Assembly: GCA_001897835.1 (NCBI GenBank)
Contig: MKUN01000008.1
Span: 62,001-126,000, forward strand
Length of the DNA: 64,000 bases
DNA from: Bacteroidetes bacterium 46-16
GTDB lineage: Bacteria; Bacteroidota; Bacteroidia; Chitinophagales; Chitinophagaceae
Direction of reading: 5' to 3'
Shown here piece after piece: positions 1 through 8,883 of the stretch (positions are counted from its first letter, which is position 1; each line of letters starts with the position of its first letter). Below the pieces are notes generated by a model. That model did not search any database. It saw only the letters and a list, made by a program, of their open reading frames with translations, and was not told the origin of the DNA. A program made the position numbers and the translations under genes.

Positions 1-3000
1 ATTCATCCGACCCGCAAGGTGCTTTACCATTACCCAGGTCTATGACCAGCGTTTTCTCATGCACCTGTATCGTATCGCTTACTACGCACGGGCCTACGCT
101 TATTTTCACATAATAATGTCCTGCTTTGGTTATCGTATAGGTACTGGCAGTGCTATTATCCTGCCAAAGGTAGGCTGCATCGTTATACACGGAACTTGCG
201 TTCAACGATATCGCATCGCCGGCACACAGGAATGTATCATTACCGAGCGATACCTGCAGGCTATCTACAAGCCTTGTTTTAAATGTATCTATTTCTTCGG
301 CACATGCTTTATGCATGTTCACCCAGCTTACTGAGTTTTGTGATATCGTATTAACCGGTGTACTGTTACCATTATTCCATAAATAGGTAAGGTACCCCGC
401 GGGGGCGGTAAAGGTCACTTCTTTGCTAAAGCATACTGTTGTATCCAGGTATTTTATAGTTGTATCAGTAGCCATAGAATACACATGGAAGGTATCTACC
501 AGCATCAGGCAGCCGCTTTGAGCATATACCCATTTGGTACCCGGGCCGTTAAAAGTATTGGACTGAAGTGGCACACCATCATTCCACAAATAATCGGTAT
601 AGCCTCCGGGTGCCGATAATATTATAGAGGCCGTAGACTCAAAGCATGTTGTAGAATCATTTGTACTTACAAATATAGAGTCCTGTGGGATATCAACAGC
701 TGTAAAGTTCACAATGCCTGAATAGATATTGCAGCCATTTTGTGCAATTACCGTTTTTGTAGTTGTGGCAAAAAAGGTATCGGCTTGTTGTGTTATGCCA
801 TCACTCCATAAATAAGACAAATAGCCCGGCGGCGCAGCAACTACCCTTGGTATATAGGCCACACATAGGGTGGTGTCAATTGTAGCAAATGTAGTGTCAT
901 AGCCCTGGTGAACAATGAACGTATCAATCCTTAAGTCACAGTGTAATTGGGAAATTACCCATTTTGTACCCGGTTGTGTGAAAGTATCTGCTTGTTGCAT
1001 AAATCCATCACTCCATAGATAATTTGTATAACCATTTGGTGCTGATAATATTGGAATGTTATTGATCAGGCATAGGGTAGTATCGGTAACTATAGTGGTA
1101 GTATCATTGGAGGCTGCAACAACTTTAAAGGTATCTGTGAATGTATGACAAAAATCCGTATGCCCTTTCACCCATTTTGTACCGGGTTGCCCTATCGTGT
1201 CTGTCTGCAGTAAGGTATTATCACTCCACTGATAAAAAGTATATCCTCCCGCTGCGGTTAATACCGGTATATTATTTGCAAAGCATAGAGCGGTATCAAT
1301 CACATGTATGGAATTGACCACCGGCTCTGCGTGCAGTGTTACTGTGTCCAGGAGTAAACGGCATGTGCCGTAATCGTAACCATGCACCCATTTTGTTGTA
1401 GCAAAATAGAACGGGTCGGTCAGTGTAGTTTGATTGTCACTCCAGCGATAAGTCGTATAGCCCGGCACAGCTGATAATATTATGGGTACATTATTCACAA
1501 GGCATGCCGTAGTGTCAAATGATGCAATTGTTGTAATAACAGGTATCGTATCTACTTTTATAGTGTCCACCAGTATATCACAGGATGTATATGCTTCAAC
1601 CCATTTGATCCCCGCTTTCCGGAAAGTATCGCTGGTTGCATTTGTTCCATCACTCCAGGCATAATGGGCATAACCAGCAGGTGCATACATGGTGATCGTA
1701 TTGTCTAAGATACATACCGATGTATCTGTGACCATGGTATTGGTAACTACCGGCATCGGAAGGATGGTTATGGTATCGACCAGTATGTCGCAGCCTGAAT
1801 AAGCGGTAACCCATTTTGTTCCGGGAGTATTGAATGTATCTACTGATAAAGTTGTTCCATCGCTCCATAAATAATTAGTGTATCCTGTTGGAGCCGATAC
1901 AATAGGTATGTTATTATAAAAACATACAGTTGTATCCGTCGCTGCTGTGGCAACATTATTTAAAAATGAGCCCGTAACATGAAAAGTATCTACGAGCATA
2001 TCGCAATTGTTATAACAGATCACCCATTTAGTTCCCGGGCCCGAAAAAGTATCTGTTGGCAGCGTGGTATTATCGCTCCACATGTAGCCGCTGTAACCGG
2101 CAGGTGCTGCAAGGGTCTGGGGGCCGGGGCCAAAACACAAAGTTGTATCCTGGTGTATAGACCCGCCTGTAGCGATACAACTTGGGATGAACGGGCTGCC
2201 AAGGTCGGTTTCAAATGCATTCCCTTTTGGATATGGACCGAATAAGATAGAATAGTTACAGGCAGGGCCTGCTATATTGGGTTGGTCGATAACGCAGAGA
2301 TATGAATAGGGTATGGTCAGGTATATTTTTTGATCCGGCCCAATTCTCATTCCTCCCATCTTAGAACTTACTATAGTTATTTTTGAGGCTTGTATGATTG
2401 GTAAAAAAGGGTAAGTAAAGTCATATTGATATAATCCGCCTGCGCCGGCATTATTCCCGGTGTATAACTTGCTCCCATCAGGTGAAAAACTTGCACCGTA
2501 AAAGCTCACCCCTGTATCCAAAAGCTGGGCATTGGCAACAAGCCCGGTAATATTGTTGAAGGAATGTAATTCAACCGTTTTGTTGTTATAATTTGCTAAT
2601 ACTACTCTTGAATAATCCGGTGAGAATTTCATTTCTCCAACTTTATACGCATCCGCTGTATTATAGAATCCGGAATTTGAGATTACAGGGGCTGATATAC
2701 CTGTTTGATCTATTTTAAATGCATGGAATTCGTTACTGGATTTTGCATGTACTAATAACCATTTCCGGTTAAAACCATTGGCTATCTGCATTTTTTCTGA
2801 TACTAAGCTATCTAGCAGGATGTTTTTTTGCCCGGTTACGACAGCACCTAATCCAAAATTCAAAGTCATATCTACTATCGAGTAATATAGCTTACCTGCT
2901 GTAGAAATGTGAAAAAGATAATACAGGTCTGGGTTTGTGAATGATTGTATAATTGCGGATCCCTGTGTAATAAGTGTTCCGCCATTCAATGAATTTCCAT

Positions 3001-3256
3001 TAGGCATTACCACGTTGTTCCTGTCCCATACTGTTGTTCCGCTACTATAGAATAACAAGTTGCCTGTAGCGTTGCATACAGCTGAATTGCCCCTTTGTGA
3101 AAATATAGCAGTTGGATATAAGGTTGGAGGCCCCGGAATATTAAAGTTAAGTCCCTGGTGCTCTCCAAAGCACCAGATGTTATTTTCTCCTTGTGCGCCG
3201 GCCCTGCTAAACGAAAATAAAAATGTAATGAGTAAAAGTATCGATATGGGTTTCAT
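1..3256 (-). CDS. Large secreted repeat protein, N-terminal part (runs off left edge)
   Basis: The reading frame opens at ATG 3256 and stays open to base 1, so at least 1085 codons are present and the stop lies outside. It begins with a signal peptide (MKPISILLLITFLFSF, then SRAGAQG). Residues about 21-350 look like a beta-propeller-type region, with SFSPDGSKLYTGN and MKFSPDYSRVV repeats. From about residue 365 there are ten tandem units of about 71 aa, each with a DTTLC-like start, a W-S/N-D-G/N box and a TKWV strand. These resemble the Ig/PKD-like repeats of Bacteroidota surface adhesins. Such proteins often end in a gliding-motility-associated T9SS type B domain, but that end is outside the window, so secretion by T9SS is inferred. 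A role in surface adhesion or motility is likely but unproven. Confidence 0.85.
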   Translation of the reverse strand, partial: MKPISILLLITFLFSFSRAGAQGENNIWCFGEHQGLNFNIPGPPTLYPTAIFSQRGNSAVCNATGNLLFYSSGTTVWDRNNVVMPNGNSLNGGTLITQGSAIIQSFTNPDLYYLFHISTAGKLYYSIVDMTLNFGLGAVVTGQKNILLDSLVSEKMQIANGFNRKWLLVHAKSSNEFHAFKIDQTGISAPVISNSGFYNTADAYKVGEMKFSPDYSRVVLANYNNKTVELHSFNNITGLVANAQLLDTGVSFYGASFSPDGSKLYTGNNAGAGGLYQYDFTYPFLPIIQASKITIVSSKMGGMRIGPDQKIYLTIPYSYLCVIDQPNIAGPACNYSILFGPYPKGNAFETDLGSPFIPSCIATGGSIHQDTTLCFGPGPQTLAAPAGYSGYMWSDNTTLPTDTFSGPGTKWVICYNNCDMLVDTFHVTGSFLNNVATAATDTTVCFYNNIPIVSAPTGYTNYLWSDGTTLSVDTFNTPGTKWVTAYSGCDILVDTITILPMPVVTNTMVTDTSVCILDNTITMYAPAGYAHYAWSDGTNATSDTFRKAGIKWVEAYTSCDILVDTIKVDTIPVITTIASFDTTACLVNNVPIILSAVPGYTTYRWSDNQTTLTDPFYFATTKWVHGYDYGTCRLLLDTVTLHAEPVVNSIHVIDTALCFANNIPVLTAAGGYTFYQWSDNTLLQTDTIGQPGTKWVKGHTDFCHTFTDTFKVVAASNDTTTIVTDTTLCLINNIPILSAPNGYTNYLWSDGFMQQADTFTQPGTKWVISQLHCDLRIDTFIVHQGYDTTFATIDTTLCVAYIPRVVAAPPGYLSYLWSDGITQQADTFFATTTKTVIAQNGCNIYSGIVNFTAVDIPQDSIFVSTNDSTTCFESTASIILSAPGGYTDYLWNDGVPLQSNTFNGPGTKWVYAQSGCLMLVDTFHVYSMATDTTIKYLDTTVCFSKEVTFTAPAGYLTYLWNNGNSTPVNTISQNSVSWVNMHKACAEEIDTFKTRLVDSLQVSLGNDTFLCAGDAISLNASSVYNDAAYLWQDNSTASTYTITKAGHYYVKISVGPCVVSDTIQVHEKTLVIDLGNGKAPCGSDE
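100..2230 (-). repeat. Ten tandem ~213-bp (71-aa) units inside the large secreted protein
   Basis: The W-S/N-D box recurs at roughly 155, 375, 588, 801, 1010, 1224, 1440, 1650, 1860 and 2072. Spacing is 207-220 bp, always a multiple close to 71 codons. Each unit encodes an N-I-P-I-x-x-A-P-x-G-Y stretch, then YxWSDG, TDTF, PGTKWV and a CDxLVDTF-like end. The units are diverged in DNA sequence, so they are old protein repeats and not a recent expansion. Confidence 0.85.
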
Positions 3257-3477
3257 TTTAAGGCAGTTTAAGTGGTTGAGTAACTATTGGTTAAAAAGGG
3301 TATCACCCAAATTTATTAAATAAAAATATTAATTGCGCTAATTCTCAATACATATAAATTTACATACACTTTAATCAATTAAAATACTGAGATATGCATT
3401 ATTTATTATGAAACATGAAGAACAAAGGTCTGCACTTCTTTGCGAACAGCCCTTTATTTATTTATAAACACCCGGAT

Positions 3478-3560
3478 TATTGTACTATTGTCACAGCACC
3501 CTTATAATAGCAATTATGGCCTGCATCATCTTTAAACTGTATGTAATAATAGAGAAGCAT
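3478..3560 (-). other. Short 27-codon frame in a gene-poor gap, possible gene remnant
   Basis: The 358-bp gap 3257-3614 contains an ATG-to-TAA frame whose product ends in CYYKGAVTIVQ. It reads like the tail of a larger protein (YYYIQFKDDAGHN, then CYYKG) and not like random sequence. No recognisable upstream body exists, and a terminator hairpin sits immediately upstream in its own direction. It may be a decayed C-terminal fragment or chance. The rest of the gap is AT-rich, and I see nothing else in it. Confidence 0.2.
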
Positions 3561-3563
3561 AAT

Positions 3564-3589
3564 AAAAAGCGTCCTTCAGGACGCTTTTT
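3564..3589 (-). terminator. Intrinsic terminator downstream of the His/Arg-rich gene
   Basis: A perfect 11-bp stem (AAAAAGCGTCC, loop TTCA, GGACGCTTTTT) has A and T tracts on its two sides, so it could work in both directions. It lies 25 bp past the stop of the 3615-3878 gene. Confidence 0.8.
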
Positions 3590-3614
3590 ATAGTTATCAT
3601 TTTTTTCTTGCAAA

Positions 3615-3878
3615 TTAACGATGCCTGCGATGCCTTACCACCTTATGGTGCTCATGGCGCATATGGTGCCGGCGTACGCGTTCATGTGCATGCCTGCGGT
3701 GCATGCGGTGCCACCTGTGTGGCCCCTTTTGATATACATGCGGGCGGTGATGGCGCCCCGGCATGGCTGTAACTTTACTGTTTACTGTTTTTACTTTCTT
3801 CACCACGGCGGCATTGCTGCTGATACCCGAAAAAGTGAACAGGGCTAAGAACAGCATTAATATGATCCTTGTTTTCAT
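3615..3878 (-). CDS. Small His/Arg-rich secreted protein (87 aa)
   Basis: The protein begins with a clear signal peptide (MKTRIILMLFLALFTFSG, then ISSNA). The mature part from about residue 24 is extremely rich in His and Arg, with HHRPH, HRWHRMHRRH and RRHHMRH clusters. No enzyme motif is present. Such composition suggests binding of metal ions or of polyanions in the periplasm or outside the cell, but this is inference from composition only. It lies in tandem with another basic secreted protein gene (3952-4233), 73 bp apart, and may be co-transcribed with it. Its own terminator follows. The family is not recognised. Confidence 0.7.
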   Translation of the reverse strand: MKTRIILMLFLALFTFSGISSNAAVVKKVKTVNSKVTAMPGRHHRPHVYQKGPHRWHRMHRRHAHERVRRHHMRHEHHKVVRHRRHR

Positions 3879-3951
3879 AAACGCTTGTTGTTTTATTAAA
3901 GTTAGTGATTAATTGATACAATTGATTGCTTAATTCGGTGTTCTCCACATC

Positions 3952-4233
3952 TTATCCACGCCTGTAATAGCCCGTTCTCCAACTGCGTTTCTTATTGGTA
4001 TTATATTCCCAGTGTGCCGGTACCCATACCATACGTGGCTGCTCGCGCAACATCTCGCGTTTGTTACGGTTGTTGTATGCATATTTGGTTTTGACCATCT
4101 TTACTTTTACCTGCTTCCTCATGGGCATTTGCTTGCTAACCTTTACTTTCATCCCCTTTGCCATGCTTTCATTGCTGGTACCCATAGCACAAAGTGCTAC
4201 AAGCAGGGCCCCTACGATTATCTTGCTTTTCAT
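3952..4233 (-). CDS. Small basic secreted protein with WVPAHWE-type motif (93 aa)
   Basis: The signal peptide is MKSKIIVGALLVALCAMG, followed by a Lys/Met-rich stretch of alternating KVKV and KQVKVKM. The C-terminal part carries VWVPAHWEYN, then SWRTGYYRRG, which resembles the Y-x-W-x-x-G-H-W repeats found in many small periplasmic proteins of Gram-negative bacteria. Function is unknown. It is the first gene of a probable two-gene unit with the His/Arg-rich protein downstream. Confidence 0.65.
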   Translation of the reverse strand: MKSKIIVGALLVALCAMGTSNESMAKGMKVKVSKQMPMRKQVKVKMVKTKYAYNNRNKREMLREQPRMVWVPAHWEYNTNKKRSWRTGYYRRG

Positions 4234-4319
4234 AACTATTTGTTTTAGTTAAAGCATGTAAGTCAAAGGCAATGCCAAACTCAAAAAGTTGATTGTTAAA
4301 ATAATGTTGCAGCTGCTTT

Positions 4320-6836
4320 TTATGCGCCAAGTTTATTGAGCACCTTTATCATGTCTATCCCTTTACCTAATACGGGTGAAAAGATATCGCCCTTTTTCTC
4401 CAGCCTTTTTAAGATGTTATTCATATTGAAGTCTGTGGGTGTCAATCCATGTTTTACCTCTTTCCAGTCGAGCGGAGTGGATACAGGGGCTCCTGCTTTT
4501 GGCCGCAGGCTATAAGCACATGCCAGGGTTTGTCCCGGCCTGTTTTGCAGGTAGTCGATATATATCTTGTCTTTGCCCCGTTTACTCAATGAGCGCTCAA
4601 GGCTGGTGAAATCCGGTAATTGCTCATGGCTGAGCATTGCAATGGTATGCGCAAAGTCTCTAGCCTGTGTATAATCATATTTAGCTCCCAATGGCACATA
4701 TACATGCAGGCCAGTAGCTCCCGATGTCTTACAATAACATTTACAACCACCCTTATCCATTATTTCCTTTACCATTAGGGCCGTATCTACCACCTGGTCA
4801 AAACTGTTCTTCTCGGAAGGGTCGATATCGATCACGAGGTAATCAGGATGGTCCACCGATCCTGTACGCGAATTCCATGGGTTAAGCTCAATGCACCCAA
4901 GATTGGCTAAGTAGAGCAGGGTAGCCTTATTGTTGCACACTATGTAGTTGATCTCCTTATTCGAGCTTTCCGACCACATTTTGTAGGTATCCGCCCACTC
5001 AGGTGCAGCATCGCCCGCATCTTTATGAAAGAAGCCTTCATCACTTATACCGTTAGGGTTACGCCTTAGCGACTCTGGCCTGTCTTTTAAATATTTATTG
5101 ATGTACCGGTACACTTTGCTGTAATAATCGATCATATCACCCTTGGTATATCCTGCTCCCGGCCAGTATATTTTGTCCAGGTGGGTTAATTGCACCTTAT
5201 TGCCGCCAATAGTTTTTGTCTGGTCCATATGCTCGCTTTCGGAATGAACATTTGTTTGTGATCTTATATTTTGGGCTTCTGCACTCACTTCTGCAGTTTC
5301 TTTATCTATCCTCAGTCCCATGAATACAGGATGCCTTAGGTGCCCGCCCTGTGTTACTTCACTATACTTCACATTGCACACAAGTTCAGGCTGCAACCAG
5401 GTTACTTTTCCATTTACGGGTATTTTTTTATCAAAAGGCGATTCCCTGCTTTTGTATTCCTGCATAGTATCATAGACATATTTTAAGGCCTTTTGGTCGA
5501 ACCCCGTTCCTGTATGTCCTATGTAAGTGAGCTTACCCTTTTTATACATGCCCAATACCAGGGCTCCAAAATATTTACGTGAGTTTCGGGGTTCCGTGTA
5601 CCCTGCTATAATGGCCTCTTCGCTTTGTACCTGCTTTACCTTAAGCCATTCATCACTCCGGCTGTTCTCATGATAACTGCTTGCGGCCCTTTTGGCGATC
5701 ATTCCTTCAAGCCCCCGTTGCTTCATCAATTTAAAGAATTCCTTGCCTTTGCCCTCAATATGATCGCAGAATATGATCACATCATTTTCCGGTAAAAGCT
5801 CTTTTAATAGCTTTTTACGTTCAAGAAGAGGCTTGTTTTCTATGCTTTTCCCGTTCACATAAAGGCAGTCGAAAACATAGTAAACCAGGGGCACATCATC
5901 GCGCTCCCCATATTGTTGTAATAACTGGAAGTTGGGCATGCCCTGTTCGTCAAGGGCCACGATCTCTCCGTCCAGTACCAGCTTCTTTTTTATTTTTCTT
6001 AGCGCCTCAAATACGGTGGGGTATTTATTGGCAAAGGATAATCCGTTTCTTGAATACAGTCTGGTTTTGGTGCCCTTAATATCTGCAATGGCCCGGTAAC
6101 CATCCCACTTTATTTCAAATATCCACTTGGGGTCGTCAAAAGCTTTGTCATAAAGCTTGGCCATCATGGGCACTATAAAGTCTTTGAACTTTTTATCGGC
6201 ATCTATGTGCAGACTTTTACCCGGCATTACTTTTTTTTTTATCGCTTTGGCAGCAGTCTTCCTGCCGGCATTGCGCATAGCGGTATATTCCAGCGAACTC
6301 TTTTTTGCGTAGTCCTCACTGTTATAATCCTCATCAGTAGCATACTTGTCGCGGTGCTTGATCAGCAGCCAGCTTTTTTCATCCTTTTTCAGTTTTACCA
6401 GTGCAAAATCTCCTTTCAGCTTCCTGCCTTTCATCCTGAATTTGATACTGCCTTTATGCAGGTCGGCGGCAAACTCTTTATCCGTTATGAGGTTACCGTC
6501 TTCATCTATTGGTTCATAAGTGCCGTGGTCCCATATATCTACATGGCCAGCCCCGTAATTGCCAGCCGGTATATCTCCTTCAAAGCCTGCATAGTCTATG
6601 GGGTGATCTTCTACCATCATGGCCAGCCTTTTATCCTTAGGGTTGAGCGATGGCCCCTTGGGCACGGCCCAACTCTTTAAGGTTCCAGCCAATTCCAGCC
6701 TGAAATCATAGTGCAGGTGCGAGGCATGGTGGCGCTGAACCACGAAGATCAGCTTGCCTGCTTTTTTACTGCCTTTACCTTCGGGCTCAGGAGTGTCTTT
6801 GAAGTTGCGTTTCTTTTTATAGGTGCTCAGGCTCAT
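4320..6836 (-). CDS. ligD: Multifunctional ATP-dependent DNA ligase D (NHEJ)
   Basis: LigD seals double-strand breaks brought together by Ku. The 838-aa protein has the order phosphoesterase, ligase, polymerase. The 3'-phosphoesterase spans about 30-190 (QRHHASHLHYDFRLEL, then EGDIPAGNYGAG). The ligase spans about 220-510, with catalytic Lys near 243 in EIKWDGYRA, the DGEIVALD motif, and EGMIAKR. The primase-like polymerase spans about 545-830, with the metal-binding VIDIDP at about 668-673. This order differs from the mycobacterial one (polymerase first) and is usual for many Gram-negative LigDs. ATG overlaps the Ku stop by one base (TAATG), so the two are translationally coupled. All catalytic motifs appear intact. 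Confidence 0.97.
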   Translation of the reverse strand: MSLSTYKKKRNFKDTPEPEGKGSKKAGKLIFVVQRHHASHLHYDFRLELAGTLKSWAVPKGPSLNPKDKRLAMMVEDHPIDYAGFEGDIPAGNYGAGHVDIWDHGTYEPIDEDGNLITDKEFAADLHKGSIKFRMKGRKLKGDFALVKLKKDEKSWLLIKHRDKYATDEDYNSEDYAKKSSLEYTAMRNAGRKTAAKAIKKKVMPGKSLHIDADKKFKDFIVPMMAKLYDKAFDDPKWIFEIKWDGYRAIADIKGTKTRLYSRNGLSFANKYPTVFEALRKIKKKLVLDGEIVALDEQGMPNFQLLQQYGERDDVPLVYYVFDCLYVNGKSIENKPLLERKKLLKELLPENDVIIFCDHIEGKGKEFFKLMKQRGLEGMIAKRAASSYHENSRSDEWLKVKQVQSEEAIIAGYTEPRNSRKYFGALVLGMYKKGKLTYIGHTGTGFDQKALKYVYDTMQEYKSRESPFDKKIPVNGKVTWLQPELVCNVKYSEVTQGGHLRHPVFMGLRIDKETAEVSAEAQNIRSQTNVHSESEHMDQTKTIGGNKVQLTHLDKIYWPGAGYTKGDMIDYYSKVYRYINKYLKDRPESLRRNPNGISDEGFFHKDAGDAAPEWADTYKMWSESSNKEINYIVCNNKATLLYLANLGCIELNPWNSRTGSVDHPDYLVIDIDPSEKNSFDQVVDTALMVKEIMDKGGCKCYCKTSGATGLHVYVPLGAKYDYTQARDFAHTIAMLSHEQLPDFTSLERSLSKRGKDKIYIDYLQNRPGQTLACAYSLRPKAGAPVSTPLDWKEVKHGLTPTDFNMNNILKRLEKKGDIFSPVLGKGIDMIKVLNKLGA

Positions 6837-7627
6837 TACGATGCTTTTTTGTGGCTGCTTTTATTGTGCTCCAGGCTTTCCTTCAGTTGTGCCATCAGGT
6901 CTTTCGACTTGTTGCGCACGATCTTGAACTTAGGTTGGCTCACCTTCTTGCCTTTTGCTTTTTGTTTTATGAGTTTCATCAGTTCCGCATCATAAGTGTC
7001 CTTATACTTGCTGATGTCGAATTTCTTGGGTGTCAGTTGTTTAATAAGGCTTACAGCCATTTTAAGCTCGGCAGGCTTTATACTTACATGGGTCGATGGT
7101 ATGTTCAGGTCGCTATATTCCCTTATCTCTTCGGGGAAGCGAAGCCGGAGCAATAAGAGCATATCCGTCTCCGCTTTCAGCATACAGAAGTTTTCTTTGG
7201 TCCTCATTACGTATCGGCCCAGTGCCACGCGGCCTGTTTCTTTCAGTGCTTCACGCAGCAATGCATAAGCGTGTTCACCCCCCTTGGCAGGTTCCAGGTA
7301 ATAAGGAGTTTCATAATACATCGGGTGTATGATGGCCTCATTCACAAATTCTTCTATAGCGATCATTTTACTCTTTTCCGGGCTCGCTTTTTCAAAATCA
7401 TCATCTTCCAGCACTACATATTTATCTTCTACCATGTAGCCCTTTACAATGTCTTTCCATGCCACCTCTTCACCGGTATCTTTATTGATACGGGCATAAC
7501 GGATATTGGCATGGTCATGTTTATCCAGCATATGCAGGTCCAGCGTACTTTCTTCAGTAGCACTGAATATCCTGATGGGAATATTGACCAATCCAAAGCC
7601 TATTGCCCCTGACCATATTGCGCGCAT
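6836..7627 (-). CDS. ku: Non-homologous end-joining protein Ku
   Basis: Ku forms a ring on DNA ends and recruits LigD. The 263-aa product opens with MRAIWSGAIGFGLVNIPI, the hallmark start of bacterial Ku. An in-frame ATG at 7651 would add eight residues, but ATG 7627 fits the family better. The Ku core (KDIVKGYMVEDKYVVLEDDDF, cut here at fewer residues in practice as VKGYMVEDKYVVL) is followed by a Lys-rich tail (KKVSQPKFK and SLEHNKSSHKK) typical of the C-terminal extension that contacts LigD or DNA. It is the first gene of the Ku-LigD unit. Intergenic DNA 7628-7756 holds the probable promoter. Confidence 0.97.
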   Translation of the reverse strand: MRAIWSGAIGFGLVNIPIRIFSATEESTLDLHMLDKHDHANIRYARINKDTGEEVAWKDIVKGYMVEDKYVVLEDDDFEKASPEKSKMIAIEEFVNEAIIHPMYYETPYYLEPAKGGEHAYALLREALKETGRVALGRYVMRTKENFCMLKAETDMLLLLRLRFPEEIREYSDLNIPSTHVSIKPAELKMAVSLIKQLTPKKFDISKYKDTYDAELMKLIKQKAKGKKVSQPKFKIVRNKSKDLMAQLKESLEHNKSSHKKAS

Positions 7628-7756
7628 AGTTATACTTTTTTCAATCAACACTAAAAAAGTATGCCCGTAGTTACACGGTTGGTCTAAACAATATTAAAAT
7701 TAAAGATAATTAGGTGTAATATTGATAATGTGTACACGCTCAGGCAATGATCCTCA

Positions 7757-8830
7757 TCATTTTATCTGTTTCCGGTACAGGTAATAGGCCAGCCCGCCGA
7801 ATATGAAATTGGGTATCCAAACGGCCAGTAAGGGGTTTAGGCCGCCTTTGGTGGAGAAAGTAGTGGAAAATTGCATGAACATGATATACATGGCGCTGAT
7901 AACTATTCCTATGGCCAGGTGCAGGCCGCTACCCCCGCGTATCTTCCTGCTGGCAATACATACACCTATTATACAAAGTATAAAACCCGCAAATGGTTGT
8001 GCTGTACGCCGGTCGCGCTCCACGTAGTAAAAATTGAGCGTTTCCCTGCCACGTAGTTTTTCCCGGGCTATGTATTTATTCAGGGCCGGTGTGGTCAGGG
8101 CCTCTTTTATCGCATCGTCTTCATCCAGGTCCTTGGGGGTAAAGGGGTATTGTTGTTTCATTTCCGGCACATTTTGCATGCTTTCATTTACCCCGTCCAT
8201 TTTCCGGATGGTTACATCATATAGGGTCCATATTTTTTTCAGGCTGTCATAGCTTGCCCGTTCTGCCGATATTTTTTCTTTTAGCTGTGTGCCGTCTATT
8301 TTTTCAGCAGTAAAGTGCGATCCTGTGTTGGAGGTATAGTCATAGCGCTGCATGAATACATACAGGTCTTTCGATAGCCGCAGGTGCACATTCTGGTCCG
8401 ATACTACTATGGCCGAGTGCACATACCTGTCTTCAAAGGCCAGGCGTTGCTTATTGGCTACCGGTACTACATAGTGATTGATCACGAGTGACAGCAGGCA
8501 TAAAAAGCTCCCGCCGATAACATAAGGTCTTAAAAAGCGCTGAAATGATGTGCCCGATGCCAGGATGGCGATGATCTCAGACTTATATGCCATCTTGGAA
8601 GTAAAGAAGATCGTAGCGATGAAGATAAAGAGCGGAAAAAGCAGTGCAGATATATGCGGGATGAAATTTTTGTAATAATTCAGGACCGCCGTAAGGGGGG
8701 CCTTATGCGAAACAAAATCTTCCACCTTTTCTGAATAGTCTATCACGCAGGCTATGATAGCCAGCAGCATGATGGCAAAGAAGAATGTGCCAAGAAACTT
8801 TTTAACGATATACCAATCCAGTTTTTTCAT
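7757..8830 (-). CDS. LptF/LptG family permease (YjgP/YjgQ)
   Basis: This is the inner-membrane part of the lipopolysaccharide transporter that moves LPS from the inner membrane to the periplasmic bridge. The 357-aa protein starts with a cytoplasmic MKKLDWYIVKKFLGTF, the conserved entry of this family. It has three N-terminal helices (about 13-32, 55-75, 98-120), a large periplasmic beta domain (about 125-265) and three C-terminal helices (about 280-350). The family signature FTSKMAYKSEIIAILASG is present. LptF and LptG cannot be distinguished safely from one gene; the sequence favours LptG-like. It lies 53 bp past the tgt start-to-stop direction, so it is probably co-transcribed downstream of tgt. 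Confidence 0.88.
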   Translation of the reverse strand: MKKLDWYIVKKFLGTFFFAIMLLAIIACVIDYSEKVEDFVSHKAPLTAVLNYYKNFIPHISALLFPLFIFIATIFFTSKMAYKSEIIAILASGTSFQRFLRPYVIGGSFLCLLSLVINHYVVPVANKQRLAFEDRYVHSAIVVSDQNVHLRLSKDLYVFMQRYDYTSNTGSHFTAEKIDGTQLKEKISAERASYDSLKKIWTLYDVTIRKMDGVNESMQNVPEMKQQYPFTPKDLDEDDAIKEALTTPALNKYIAREKLRGRETLNFYYVERDRRTAQPFAGFILCIIGVCIASRKIRGGSGLHLAIGIVISAMYIMFMQFSTTFSTKGGLNPLLAVWIPNFIFGGLAYYLYRKQIK

Positions 8831-8883
8831 TTCGTACTATAAAGATAATGCAGGGAATTCCTCCTTTAGGTATTTAGCTTGTT

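Noticed and set aside
100..2230. CRISPR-like periodic repeats
   Set aside because: The ~213-bp period is too long, units differ in DNA sequence and keep one open reading frame, so these are protein repeats.
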